Shown here: one piece after another, positions 8,401-17,142 of the stretch
Layout of the letters: each line of letters starts with the position of its first letter
Numbering within the stretch: position 1 is the stretch's first letter
DNA from: CAYJLC01 sp044426345
Lineage (GTDB): Bacteria > Bacillota > Clostridia > Oscillospirales > Butyricicoccaceae
NCBI GenBank assembly: GCA_044426345.1
Contig: JAWXUP010000002.1
Span: 1 to 64,000 of the forward strand
Direction: 5' to 3'
Length of the DNA: 64,000 nucleotides
The notes under the pieces: generated by a model
Told to the model about the DNA's origin: nothing
Seen by the model: the letters and a program-made list of their open reading frames with translations, nothing else
The model's database searches: none
Program-made: the position numbers and the translations under genes

Positions 8401-8766
8401 ATGAAAAAGAAGCTGTTGTTAGCTAATGCAATACCGATTTTGGGAAGTATATGGTTATACTTTTTTGCAAATAATTCACAACTACCATTTTGGGTAATGT
8501 ATGATGCAGTTATTGTACCCATCTATTTATTAGGACTCAATATTCTGCTGTTTAGGAGTGACCTTAAAATCAAGCATTTTTTCATTCCATATGGGATGAT
8601 TTGTATCGGTGTAATAATTCACATGGCTTATTTTAACTTTAACTTTGAACCAATATCAAGAATTGTATGGGGTGGTATTTTGTTATCATCAAGCTTGATA
8701 ATTATTATTGGTGGACTGATTGCATTGATTGCCATAAGAAAAACAAGCATAAAAGATAACAAATAA
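8401..8766 (+). CDS. Polytopic membrane protein of unknown function
   Basis: The start at 8401 follows TTGGAGGTTTT. The 121-residue product contains four hydrophobic helices and a short charged tail (RKTSIKDNK). It has no recognised domain. It is probably co-transcribed with the preceding gene. Confidence 0.65.
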   Translation: MKKKLLLANAIPILGSIWLYFFANNSQLPFWVMYDAVIVPIYLLGLNILLFRSDLKIKHFFIPYGMICIGVIIHMAYFNFNFEPISRIVWGGILLSSSLIIIIGGLIALIAIRKTSIKDNK

Positions 8767-8855
8767 TCAACCATTATAAACGATACCCTACTTCGTAGGC
8801 TATGTAGAAGAAATACAAGCAAAAGTGCAATTGATAATGATTGGAGGGTTTAATT

Positions 8856-9245
8856 TTGAAAAAACCTATAAGAAGTAAAAAAACAAGATTTTTTATAAGT
8901 GCCTTCGGTCTGCTTGTATTGAGTTTAGTTGCAATTAGATTAGTACACAATCAAAGTATTGACGATTTTACAAATGCAGGTGGCATTGATCCAATTGTTG
9001 CTACGATTATTGAAATCAACAGAGAAAACAACACAATGAAAGTCGAGCCTATAGATGGTAGTAGTGTACTAACCCCAAGTGTTACACTTGATGTTGAAAG
9101 CACAACCTTTATAACTGGAAAAGAAGAAAGCTCTATTGAAAACTTTTCTGTAGGTTATCTTGTTGATGTTTACGTAAATACAAACAATATCAATGACAAT
9201 ATGATGTATCCCTTAATGATTAAAATGATTAACGAGAGTGAGTGA
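8856..9245 (+). CDS. Membrane-anchored protein with short beta domain
   Basis: The TTG at 8856 is preferred because TTGGAGGG lies just upstream; the chain then begins KKPIRSKKTRFFISAFGLLV, a single N-terminal anchor. The ~95 residues outside contain VATIIEINRENNTMKVEPID and VGYLVDVYVN, a pattern like small OB-type or YobA-like beta domains. The length is 129 residues. The function is unknown. Confidence 0.6.
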   Translation: MKKPIRSKKTRFFISAFGLLVLSLVAIRLVHNQSIDDFTNAGGIDPIVATIIEINRENNTMKVEPIDGSSVLTPSVTLDVESTTFITGKEESSIENFSVGYLVDVYVNTNNINDNMMYPLMIKMINESE

Positions 9246-9281
9246 CTGATAGCTAAATATTAAAGGAAAACGGAGGATAGA

Positions 9282-9761
9282 ATGAACCTATACATAAAAC
9301 AAAAACTATTTTCTTTTGGCGATAAATACGATATTTATGACGCTGAGCAAAATCCAGTCTACAAAGCATTTGGAGAAGTTTTCACCATTGGAAACAAGCT
9401 CCATCTATGCACTACAAATGACGAAGAACTTGTATTTATCAAACAGAGAGTTATGACATTTTTGCCGGCATTTGAGTTGTATGTCCGTGGTGAGTTATTT
9501 GCAACGGTGAAAAAGGAGTTCACATTCTTTTACAAGAAAATCAATGTGGAAAGCACTTTTGGGAGCTTTGTGATTGACGGAAGTTTTTGGGATCACGAAT
9601 ACACCATCACGTGCGATGGCAAGCTCTTTGGTACTGTGTCAAAGGAGTGGCTCACTTGGGGCGATGTCTATGCCCTAAACATTAACACAGAGCAGCACAG
9701 CGAGTTTTTCGTTGCATTAGTCCTTGCAATTGACTGCATTTTAGAGGGAGAGAAGAACTGA
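9282..9761 (+). CDS. LURP-one-related (tubby-like fold) protein
   Basis: The 159-residue protein looks like a bacterial LURP-one-related protein: YIKQKLFSFGDKYDIYDAEQ at the start, FLPAFELYVRGELFATVKKE in the middle, and ALVLAIDCILEG at the C-terminus. The family has a 12-stranded barrel around a central helix and is thought to bind membrane lipids or ligands; its bacterial role is unclear. The stop overlaps the next start by 1 nt (ATGA), so translation is coupled to the membrane protein that follows. Confidence 0.75.
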   Translation: MNLYIKQKLFSFGDKYDIYDAEQNPVYKAFGEVFTIGNKLHLCTTNDEELVFIKQRVMTFLPAFELYVRGELFATVKKEFTFFYKKINVESTFGSFVIDGSFWDHEYTITCDGKLFGTVSKEWLTWGDVYALNINTEQHSEFFVALVLAIDCILEGEKN

Positions 9762-10588
9762 TGAAAAAGGAAATAACAACACTTGGGGTCTTTGCAGCGA
9801 TATTGGCTGTGATACCACATATCGGCTTTTGGATTGATAAGTCGTATACTCATACAGGAATAGGTATAGTTGCATTTTTATGGATAGTGCTTTGCCCCAT
9901 TTATTTTCTGATCACTGGCATCACTTTGGGGAAACGTTATAAATCAAAATTTGTATGGGCATTGCCTATCATATACATTGCAGCGATATATGTGGCGAAT
10001 AGCCTTATGACAAGTTTTGATATATGGATATACTTTGTAACGTATTTTATGATCACCTATGCCGCAATGGGTGTTACAGCTTTCATGCAAAAAAACAAAC
10101 GAAGCAACCCAGAGGTATATAAAAAAGCCATAAAGGTGGTAGTTATTGCGTTGATTGTAATGGCAGTCTCAGTGGTTTTGTTTATTGTTTCTATGATTGT
10201 GACTAATTCCGTTTCCTCAACGTTGGTAACAGATGTGGCAATAGATATCACTTACGAAGATGATGTGCATGATAACAATATAGAGATCTTTCACGACCTA
10301 TCTAAAGATGGCAGCGTTACAGTGCCATTGCTAGATTTAAATGAATACACCTTTAAAACAAACAGCGAAAAGATTTCGGTAAAAATGGAAAGCGAGCAAA
10401 GTTTTGAACTTGAAATTGTGCTCTTTGATGCCAAAGACAACGATACCATTTTACAGCAGACGACCCTTGATAACTTTGATTTAGAGGCAAACGATACAGC
10501 TTTATTTACCAACTTAACTTCAGCTATGACATATAGGTTTGAAAGCAATGTAGCTAACAATAATATTTTAATTACCATCTCAGAATAA
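9761..10588 (+). CDS. Polytopic membrane protein with C-terminal extracellular domain
   Basis: The 275-residue protein has about five membrane helices in residues 1-155 and then a ~115-residue polar, beta-rich domain with ITYEDDVHDNNIEIFHDLS, presumably outside the cell. It is coupled to the LURP-one-like gene through an ATGA overlap. It is the last gene of the plus-strand run and is followed by a terminator. No family is recognised. Confidence 0.7.
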   Translation: MKKEITTLGVFAAILAVIPHIGFWIDKSYTHTGIGIVAFLWIVLCPIYFLITGITLGKRYKSKFVWALPIIYIAAIYVANSLMTSFDIWIYFVTYFMITYAAMGVTAFMQKNKRSNPEVYKKAIKVVVIALIVMAVSVVLFIVSMIVTNSVSSTLVTDVAIDITYEDDVHDNNIEIFHDLSKDGSVTVPLLDLNEYTFKTNSEKISVKMESEQSFELEIVLFDAKDNDTILQQTTLDNFDLEANDTALFTNLTSAMTYRFESNVANNNILITISE

Positions 10589-10591
10589 AAC

Positions 10592-10628
10592 AAAAGGTAT
10601 TCCCAGTGTGATTCTGAGAATACCTTTT
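10592..10628. terminator. Bidirectional terminator
   Basis: AAAAGGTATTC at 10592-10602 pairs perfectly with GAATACCTTTT at 10618-10628. It lies between the convergent genes ending at 10588 (plus) and 10649 (minus), with A and T runs on the two sides. Confidence 0.8.
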
Positions 10629-10648
10629 GATGTTTAAATGCAATGTTA

Positions 10649-10987
10649 TTATTGAAGTTCTTTTATTAAATCCTCAGGGGAAATATCAAACAATTTTGCT
10701 AGTGCAATTAGGTTTGATGTGCTTGGATCAGAACTTCCACTTTCCCATTTTGATACTGCCTGTCTACTTACACCGATAGCTTCAGCAACAAATTCTTGTG
10801 TCATTTTACATGAATTTCGGTGTTGTTTTAAGGCTTCCCCAAGTGTTTTCCTTGTTTCAGATTTTTCATAACGAACATCTTTGGATTTAATATACTTAAG
10901 TAAAGCTCGCACAATCAAAACAATCAACCAAATAAAGAATGCTAAAGCCACTAAGCTAATCAAACCTATTATTACTGTAAGTATCAT
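10649..10987 (-). CDS. XRE-family regulator with N-terminal membrane helix
   Basis: The ATG at 10987 lies at proper distance from AAAGGAG; an in-frame TTG at 10996 abuts that site and is less likely. Residues 1-35 are a membrane helix (GLISLVALAFFIWLIVLIV), followed by a basic linker and a helix-turn-helix domain (LKQHRNSCKMTQEFVAEAIG, then VSRQAVSKWESGSSDPSTSN). A helix-turn-helix behind a membrane anchor suggests a tethered regulator, mirroring the 2901 protein. Confidence 0.85.
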   Translation of the reverse strand: MILTVIIGLISLVALAFFIWLIVLIVRALLKYIKSKDVRYEKSETRKTLGEALKQHRNSCKMTQEFVAEAIGVSRQAVSKWESGSSDPSTSNLIALAKLFDISPEDLIKELQ

Positions 10988-11151
10988 AATTGACAACTCC
11001 TTTCTTGTTAACTAAATTATATCAAATGTACTCTGCTGCAGCCACCAACTATTAGGATAATATAGGTTGCATTGTGGTTGCGTGGTTAAATTTCAAAGAA
11101 AGGATGCTGTATGGTTCATTCAAACTTATCGTTTTTTCAGAAGATACTATT

Positions 11152-11556
11152 TTATTGCTTTGGTTTTATATCTCTAACACCTATAAGTGCCATTATAACT
11201 GCGATCATAAAAATAGAAATACTTGTTGCTGAAATACTTTCCATAAAGTAGTCTACAATGGTCATCGCCACCACAGTTGCTATGGTATCTAGTATTAAAA
11301 ACAGTAGTTTGCCTATGTTTAAACTGATTTTGTTTAAGGATAAGAGAGCGTTGGGCAACCCCTTTGCAAGCATCTCTATTGGGAAGCCTAATAGTCCTAC
11401 AATTATAAAAAACATAATAATGCTACCGATAGAATGATACTCGAATCCAAAAATCTTCATAATAGTTCCACCGAAGATCGAAAGAATCGAAATAGTGATG
11501 ATAAGAATAATAACGGCTAAAATTGCACTTATGTATTTATTGTTTTTTTCTTTCAC
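11152..11556 (-). CDS. YrvL-like membrane protein
   Basis: The 134-residue protein has four hydrophobic segments. The stretch FGFEYHSIGSIIMFFIIVGL, followed by GFPIEMLAKGLPNAL and a DYFMESIS motif, resembles the YrvL regulatory membrane protein family of Bacillus; this is from memory and moderate in certainty. If correct it may modulate a sigma factor or stress response. It is transcribed in the same direction as the sigma/anti-sigma pair. Confidence 0.55.
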   Translation of the reverse strand: MKEKNNKYISAILAVIILIITISILSIFGGTIMKIFGFEYHSIGSIIMFFIIVGLLGFPIEMLAKGLPNALLSLNKISLNIGKLLFLILDTIATVVAMTIVDYFMESISATSISIFMIAVIMALIGVRDIKPKQ

Positions 11557-11680
11557 TTTATTTACCTTTCACACTATAATCTATGAGATTACCAAGGATA
11601 GCACCAAACATCTGTTAAATACCAGAGCCTAATGCTACCCACTAATCACATATTGGCAACCTGTAATTGCGACAATCGAC

Positions 11681-11971
11681 TTAGGACATAACGTTATTTT
11701 TCATTCCAAAAATGAGTATAAAGGCGATAATGAAAACAGTTAACAGAATTTTTATAGCCATTTGCCATTTATTTGATTTGCCAAAGAAAGGTGCAACTGC
11801 AGCACAAACAATAGCAAAACATTCAACAGCAATTCTTAAAGGATAGTTATAAGCAAAAACACTGTCACCCATAAAGGATTGCGATACGATAGATGACTCT
11901 ACTACCCAAAATATGACTATGGAAAGGATATAAAGTCCAATACTTGCAAGATGTTTTAATTTATTTCGCAT
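11681..11971 (-). CDS. Small membrane protein downstream of the anti-sigma gene
   Basis: The 96-residue protein has three hydrophobic helices (IGLYILSIVIFWVVES, RIAVECFAIVCAAVAPFF, IKILLTVFIIAFILIFG). AGGAGGTG lies upstream. The stop of the anti-sigma gene is about 24 nt before its start codon on the minus strand, so it is probably the third gene of the sigma operon. The function is unknown. Confidence 0.6.
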   Translation of the reverse strand: MRNKLKHLASIGLYILSIVIFWVVESSIVSQSFMGDSVFAYNYPLRIAVECFAIVCAAVAPFFGKSNKWQMAIKILLTVFIIAFILIFGMKNNVMS

Positions 11972-11994
11972 ATTAATTTGTTCACCTCCTAAGC

Positions 11995-13071
11995 CTACTC
12001 CAAAGTCGTGAATTTTTTATCTAGTGTTACTACAAACGAAATATCATCTGTTTGTAAATTTTCGAGATAAATACCATACTCGCCATCTTCCGGAATAGTG
12101 AGAATTACAATGGTTTCTTCGTTTTCATTTAAGATAATGTGATTTGAGGACACTGGCTCAAAAGCTTGATGTAAACCTATACCTACATCCCCACTACCTT
12201 TACCCAAGGTTATGCTGATTTCATCACCTTTTTTAAATGGTAGTATAGCTTCAAGAGTAATGCTAAATTCCCCGGTCAGTCCTACTGTCAAGGTAACAGT
12301 TCCATCATCATTGTAGTCATACGAAATGTTAGCACTACCAACGGAATTCAAGTCCAGTGGTTTTATGTCTAGGCTACCGTCATATAAACTTACAGACTCA
12401 GCCATTTTAAGCACTGTATCTCGATCATTGCCCATAAGCACAAATTGATACAAGCCATTGCTCCAGTGCAAAGAGTAAGAATCATGTTCAGCCTTGTGTA
12501 TGAGTAGTCCATCGTCACCATTTATAGAAAGATATTCGTTGTCCGTATCTTCCGTGTCAACTACCCAGGCCGACTCTGTAAGAACAGTTTGGGCAAAACT
12601 TATATGCTCCCCAGTATTCTCGTTTACAAACTCTGCTACAAAGGCTAAAGATACATCTTCGAAGTTCTCAGCATAGACATCATAGCCATTTGGTATATAA
12701 CTTGGGAAATACATTGCTTCAAGGTAGTCTGGTGACTCATCTGTACTCTTGAAAGTTAAATCTGAATACTCCTCGAAGGTCACAAGGATAAAGTCCCAAA
12801 TAGCCGCTCTTGCTTCTGCATTTGTGAGGATCAAAGTATTTGAAAAAATAAGCAGGGTCATGACCAAAGTGACAACACTTCGTTTCGTAGTGCTTGTGAG
12901 CATATAAAAAATGCTGTCATGGCGCTTAAACATTCGTTCCATTCGTTTAGTATGTTTTTTAGAATACGTAGTTTTTCCTCTTAGGTCCAACTCATTTGGG
13001 TAGGAATCAGCAAAATCTTTTTCAAAGAGCCTTGCAGCCTCTCTTAGATTTTCGTTGTTATTTGTTTTCAT
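11995..13071 (-). CDS. Anti-sigma factor-like protein with DUF4367 domain
   Basis: The 358-residue protein has a ~75-residue cytoplasmic N-terminus, one membrane helix (VVTLVMTLLIFSNTLILTN), and a large outer domain. The part YLEAMYFPSYIPNGYDVYAE through VLKMAESVSLYDGSL matches the DUF4367 pattern found in anti-sigma proteins of Clostridia. Its cytoplasmic part should hold the adjacent sigma factor inactive until an envelope signal arrives. It follows the sigma gene with a 1-nt gap. Functional pairing is inferred from order and topology. Confidence 0.75.
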   Translation of the reverse strand: MKTNNNENLREAARLFEKDFADSYPNELDLRGKTTYSKKHTKRMERMFKRHDSIFYMLTSTTKRSVVTLVMTLLIFSNTLILTNAEARAAIWDFILVTFEEYSDLTFKSTDESPDYLEAMYFPSYIPNGYDVYAENFEDVSLAFVAEFVNENTGEHISFAQTVLTESAWVVDTEDTDNEYLSINGDDGLLIHKAEHDSYSLHWSNGLYQFVLMGNDRDTVLKMAESVSLYDGSLDIKPLDLNSVGSANISYDYNDDGTVTLTVGLTGEFSITLEAILPFKKGDEISITLGKGSGDVGIGLHQAFEPVSSNHIILNENEETIVILTIPEDGEYGIYLENLQTDDISFVVTLDKKFTTLE

Positions 13072-13072
13072 T

Positions 13073-13621
13073 TCAAATCACCTCATCAGAACTAAGTTTA
13101 CTTGCAAGAGCCTTTCTTGCTCGTTCAAGTCTTTTACGTGCTGCAGATGCAGAGATTTTAAGAAATGTGGCAATTTCTTTGTCGGATAAATCCTTAGCAT
13201 ACTTTAAGATGATGATTTCCTTGTGAATAGGAGCAAGTGAGTGGATAGCAGAGTGCATCTCAGATACAGATGAAGTTTCAATAATTTCATCTTCAGTGTC
13301 TATGGGAGAATGAATTCCACGGTCCCACTCATCAAGACTAACAACATCAATTTTTTTGCGTTTTCTTAAAACATCTCTACAAATGTTCTCACAAGCTATA
13401 ACGATATAAGCCTTCGTTTTGTGACTGTCATTTATAGAAAGTTTTTCTAAATGCCCCAAAATTCTTAAAAAAGTTTCATGCATAGCATCTTCGGCATCTT
13501 GCTTATTAGAAAGCATACCAAATGCAATGCTGTAAATTAGACCATTATATCTGTTGTAAAGCTGTTCCATTTTCTGCTTGTCGCTGTCAGTTTCACACAG
13601 ATTTAAATATAACATTAACAT
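13073..13621 (-). CDS. ECF-type RNA polymerase sigma factor
   Basis: The 182-residue protein has region 2 (LYNRYNGLIYSIAFGMLSNK with QDAEDAMHETFLRI) and region 4 (APIHKEIIILKYAKDLSDKE with ISASAARKRLERARKAL) of extracytoplasmic-function sigma factors, with a short acidic linker. The ATG at 13621 follows AAGAGGAAC. Its partner is the downstream DUF4367 protein. The promoter-like site C (13690-13715) upstream matches two others in this window, suggesting self-activation and a local regulon. Confidence 0.9.
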   Translation of the reverse strand: MLMLYLNLCETDSDKQKMEQLYNRYNGLIYSIAFGMLSNKQDAEDAMHETFLRILGHLEKLSINDSHKTKAYIVIACENICRDVLRKRKKIDVVSLDEWDRGIHSPIDTEDEIIETSSVSEMHSAIHSLAPIHKEIIILKYAKDLSDKEIATFLKISASAARKRLERARKALASKLSSDEVI

Positions 13622-13689
13622 ATGTAGTTCCTCTTAGTTTATATAAAGTGTGGTAGTAGTTGTAATTTGATATACTGCATATAAATCAT

Positions 13690-13715
13690 AAACGAACAAA
13701 AAGACGATTTGTGAC
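13690..13715 (-). promoter_or_regulatory. Candidate ECF sigma promoter (site C), sigma operon
   Basis: On the minus strand GTCAC (13715-13711) is followed after exactly 16 nt by CGTTT (13694-13690), 68 nt before the sigma start codon. It is divergent from site B, and both share GTCACAAAT as the upstream element. Confidence 0.6.
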
Positions 13716-13817
13716 ATTTATTTTAAAAAAATACCTATAGAAACATTATACCATAATACGTGAACTTGTTCCACTTTGTAAAAAGAGCTATTAAAAACAA
13801 GTTTTTCCGTAAATCAA

Positions 13818-13843
13818 GTCACAAATGAGTAAAAAATGCGTCT
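13818..13843 (+). promoter_or_regulatory. Candidate ECF sigma promoter (site B), lipoprotein operon
   Basis: GTCAC at 13818-13822 is followed after 16 nt by CGTCT at 13839-13843, 45 nt before the ATG at 13889. It shares GTCACAAA with sites A and C, and CGTyTAAGAT with site A. Confidence 0.6.
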
Positions 13844-13888
13844 AAGATAGTATAGGAGTGTTCCGACAAAATAATTGGAGGTAGTGAA

Positions 13889-14476
13889 ATGAAAAAGATA
13901 ATTAGTTTAAGCTTGGCGTTTATAATGATGATGGCACTTGCTGCGTGTAATGATACACCTGCAAGTGATGGTGGGCTTGGTGATGCAAGTGGCACAACAG
14001 AAGATATATCCGTGGAGAGCGGCGAACATATGTCTGGTGGAGCAGATATGCTAGAAGTGGACGGACATATGCAAAGTGACGAAATGGAAAGCACACAACA
14101 AGCAACGACACAACAAAACTGGGGTATCACATTTACAGCTTCAGATGTTACTCCTACCGGACTTACCCTTATATGCGAACAGGCAGATGGCGAGCAGCAA
14201 GGCGAACTGATGACAGGCTCTCTATATTGGTTACAAGTATATGAAAATAGTCGATGGGAAGAAGTAGACTACATAGTACAGGAGGTTAATATCGGTTGGA
14301 CTAGTGAGGGATGGATGATTTTCCCTAATGAAAAAAACGAATGGGAAGTAGACTGGGAGTGGCTGTATGGTGAACTACCAACTGGTACATACAGAATCGG
14401 TAAATCTGTTATGGATTTGATTGAAGCAGGAAATTACGAAGAACAAACTTACTATGTTGAATTTGAGATAGAATAG
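13889..14476 (+). CDS. Lipoprotein with Ig-like domain
   Basis: The 195-residue protein has a lipobox ALAAC (Cys20), a ~60-residue acidic, Ser/Thr/Gln-rich linker, and a C-terminal domain with SDVTPTGLTLICEQ, SLYWLQVYENSRWEEV and YGELPTGTYRIGKSV. This pattern fits a bacterial Ig-like domain family common in clostridial lipoproteins. It faces the outside of the membrane. The upstream site B suggests control by the divergent ECF sigma factor. GGAGGTAGTGAA precedes the start. Confidence 0.8.
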   Translation: MKKIISLSLAFIMMMALAACNDTPASDGGLGDASGTTEDISVESGEHMSGGADMLEVDGHMQSDEMESTQQATTQQNWGITFTASDVTPTGLTLICEQADGEQQGELMTGSLYWLQVYENSRWEEVDYIVQEVNIGWTSEGWMIFPNEKNEWEVDWEWLYGELPTGTYRIGKSVMDLIEAGNYEEQTYYVEFEIE

Positions 14477-14487
14477 ACGGAGGTTTT

Positions 14488-14898
14488 ATGAAAAAGAAGA
14501 AGTTAATCATACTCGCTATTGTTCTAGTTATAGCGGCGGTACTACTTATGGTATATAAACCTTGGGGAGAAAAACCATTTAAAGATTTATCAGTAGATGA
14601 AATCCAGAGTGTTTCCGTAAAGCTAGTACCTCCCGATGAAACATTTAGTTTGTCATCTGATGAAATAACAGAGCTTACCAATATACTAAACTTAATTGTT
14701 ATATACGCAGAAGATAACTCTTATGATCAATACGCAGGGCAAGCTGTGATTTATGAAATCACCAAAAATGACGGATCTGTCTTAGAGGTGAATGCGTATA
14801 ATCCATTTTTAATAATTGATGGTACTTCATATAAGACAAAATATAGGCCGTGCGAAGAACTAAATTCGCTTGGCAATAGAATACGAAATGATGAGTAA
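14488..14898 (+). CDS. Membrane-anchored protein of unknown function
   Basis: The 136-residue protein has one N-terminal membrane anchor (LIILAIVLVIAAVLLMVY), then an outer domain with SVDEIQSVSVKLVPPDETFS and a conserved-looking DGTSYKTKYRPCEELNSL end. It lies 11 nt after the Ig-like lipoprotein gene behind CGGAGG, so it is in the same operon. I have seen similar hypothetical proteins in Lachnospiraceae but know no function. Confidence 0.65.
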   Translation: MKKKKLIILAIVLVIAAVLLMVYKPWGEKPFKDLSVDEIQSVSVKLVPPDETFSLSSDEITELTNILNLIVIYAEDNSYDQYAGQAVIYEITKNDGSVLEVNAYNPFLIIDGTSYKTKYRPCEELNSLGNRIRNDE

Positions 14899-14912
14899 TT
14901 GGAGGTATTAAA

Positions 14913-15761
14913 ATGAAGAAGAAAAAAGTTATTATACCTATAATAATAATTTTTCTAATTGCCTTATCTGTCTTTTTGGGAACTGGCTTCCAAAAGCGTT
15001 CTGATGTCTTTTTAGCAGACTATACTAAGAACAGCGACTCTATCACCTTGAATGTAGGAGTTTCAAGCTCTATGGGTTATGTTCGTGATTTAAGTGTCCA
15101 AACAGATGGCTCAAGCAAGTTTATCACTTTCTATCCTTGTTTTGGAGGTCTTAATAGTAGCTTAGGTGCAAAGAATGAATTTGAAATTGATGTACCATCA
15201 AACTGTGAAGAAATATACTTTTATAGCGGCGATGATAATTACACTTTAGTCCTCGTGAAAGATGAGCGAGGTATATGGCATAAAGCAGATAATGATACTT
15301 CTTCTGAGGATGTGGGTGTAGTTTTAGAAAGTACCGAGGATTTTGAGGATTTAGGTATCCCGGTAGATGCACCTGAAAACAGTACCGACACCCAATACTC
15401 GATGATTGGTGCAGATATTGTAAGTATCACATTCATCCTTAACGAAAGAGCATTTGTGCTAAATGCTTCTAAAATCTATAAAGGTGAAGATTTACATGGT
15501 TTGATTAACCCATTTGTGGGTGCTTTAGCTACAGGCTGTGAAGCCGATGGCGAGGACTTTTCGTATTCTATCAATGCAACAGAACTTGAAGAAGGTAATG
15601 CTTTTGCGACAAGTCAAGTAAACTTCATAGATAATGAGCCGATATATCTATCACTTACAACCACAGATAAAATCACCTTAGATGAAATTCTTGATGTTAT
15701 TACGGATATTACTGATGATGTAGTTGTTGGTGTACGAAAACTACAAACAGAAAATGATTAA
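14913..15761 (+). CDS. Membrane-anchored extracytoplasmic protein
   Basis: The 282-residue protein begins with a basic stretch and a membrane anchor (VIIPIIIIFLIALSVFLGT), followed by ~255 mostly acidic, beta-rich residues outside. No domain is recognised. It is 14 nt after the preceding gene behind TTGGAGG, so it is probably third in the site B operon, ahead of the SARP-like regulator. Confidence 0.65.
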   Translation: MKKKKVIIPIIIIFLIALSVFLGTGFQKRSDVFLADYTKNSDSITLNVGVSSSMGYVRDLSVQTDGSSKFITFYPCFGGLNSSLGAKNEFEIDVPSNCEEIYFYSGDDNYTLVLVKDERGIWHKADNDTSSEDVGVVLESTEDFEDLGIPVDAPENSTDTQYSMIGADIVSITFILNERAFVLNASKIYKGEDLHGLINPFVGALATGCEADGEDFSYSINATELEEGNAFATSQVNFIDNEPIYLSLTTTDKITLDEILDVITDITDDVVVGVRKLQTEND

Positions 15762-15820
15762 ACACCTTGCACGCTTACCATAACAAAGAGCCTCAACATA
15801 AGACGAAAGGGGGATACAAA

Positions 15821-17125
15821 ATGTTAGAGCTAGAGAAAGAAAAATCACATTTGGAATATTTGCAAATGTTCGAAAAACATGTACACGAAATAGAAACACA
15901 TAGACTTGAGAGTAAAAACTTCCAAGAAAATGTGAACAACCTCTTATATGCTATTATGGACTTCTATCAAGGAGATAGAGCATATATTATCGAAGTGGAC
16001 TGGGATTTGCACTTAGGCTCTAACACTTTCGAGCTGTGCGATGACGGTATAGAATCCCAAAAGGTTTTTTTGACAGATTTGAACATGATACCATTCCCCC
16101 GATGGAAAAGAGCAGCTACAACCAGAGAGTCCATTATTACCTTGGATATTAACGAGCTACTCGAAACAGAAAAAGAAGAATATGATATACTCCACTCCCA
16201 AGGAATAAATAATTTTATTGTAGTTCCGTTAAATAACAAAATCTCCGGATTTGTAGGAGTTGATAATCCAAAACGATTTCAAGATAAGCCGAATTTTTTA
16301 AGGGCATTGTCCTATGCTGTAGCTTCGGAAGTGAAAGAGCATCATTTAAGCAATACAAATAAACATAAAATGGAGTCATACCCAATAAAATCAGAAAATG
16401 AAATTATCCTAAATTTTTGTGGTGGTTTTGAAATTATCACTTCGCTTGGAGCGATGAATGAGATGAGTATTAAATCAGATCTCACGTGTCAGCTAATAGC
16501 GTATTTGTTTTTTAATTTCAATCAAAAAATCTCTAATTCAAAATTGATAGACATATTATGGCCAAACGAAACATCAGATAATCCTATACAATCACTAAGA
16601 CAATTGGTCTATCGGAGTAAAAAGATACTATCACAAATATTAGATGGTGATATCGTCATATCGACCCCTCTTGGTTATGAGTTGAACCCTAACTATACAT
16701 TTCGATCAGATGTAAAGGAATTTGAAAATCTATGCACTCAAGGTAATGCTGCAAGTGATTCTGCCGATAAGGTGGAATATTATCGGCAAGCTATAGATAT
16801 GTACACTGGATCGTTTTTGCCAAGGTATGAAAATCTGTCTTGGATTATGAACTACTCCACATTCTTACACGGAATGTTTATGTATGCCGTCAAAACTTGC
16901 ATTGCCGACTTAAAAAAATCAGAGTCTTTTTTAGAAATACATCGTTTAACTACATATGCGTTGCAGTTTGACGAAGAAGATGGCGAACTCAATTATACAT
17001 TGATAGAGGTGCTTCAAAAGCAAAGAAATTTTTCAATAGCAACCAAGCATTATTATAAAAAAATGCACCTACTTACAGATGAACAAAGGAGTGAATTTGA
17101 AAAAAATATGACTTTTTTGCGTTGA
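15821..17125 (+). CDS. GAF plus SARP/BTAD-type transcription regulator
   Basis: The start at 15821 is chosen for the GAAAGGGGG upstream. The 434-residue protein has a GAF-like sensor (about residues 20-170, with NNFIVVPLNNKISGFVGVDN), a winged-helix DNA-binding domain (about 205-285, with KISNSKLIDILWPNE and PIQSLRQLVYRSKK), and a C-terminal helical domain like the bacterial transcriptional activator domain of SARP proteins (about 290-430). SARPs usually bind direct heptamer repeats spaced by 11 or 22 bp; such repeats lie just downstream at 17143-17183. Signal and targets are unknown. Confidence 0.75.
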   Translation: MLELEKEKSHLEYLQMFEKHVHEIETHRLESKNFQENVNNLLYAIMDFYQGDRAYIIEVDWDLHLGSNTFELCDDGIESQKVFLTDLNMIPFPRWKRAATTRESIITLDINELLETEKEEYDILHSQGINNFIVVPLNNKISGFVGVDNPKRFQDKPNFLRALSYAVASEVKEHHLSNTNKHKMESYPIKSENEIILNFCGGFEIITSLGAMNEMSIKSDLTCQLIAYLFFNFNQKISNSKLIDILWPNETSDNPIQSLRQLVYRSKKILSQILDGDIVISTPLGYELNPNYTFRSDVKEFENLCTQGNAASDSADKVEYYRQAIDMYTGSFLPRYENLSWIMNYSTFLHGMFMYAVKTCIADLKKSESFLEIHRLTTYALQFDEEDGELNYTLIEVLQKQRNFSIATKHYYKKMHLLTDEQRSEFEKNMTFLR

Positions 17126-17142
17126 GCAGGAAATTTTAACCT

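Noticed and set aside
12494..12676. Plus-strand frame within the anti-sigma gene
   Set aside because: Antisense shadow of a well-supported gene; no ribosome site.
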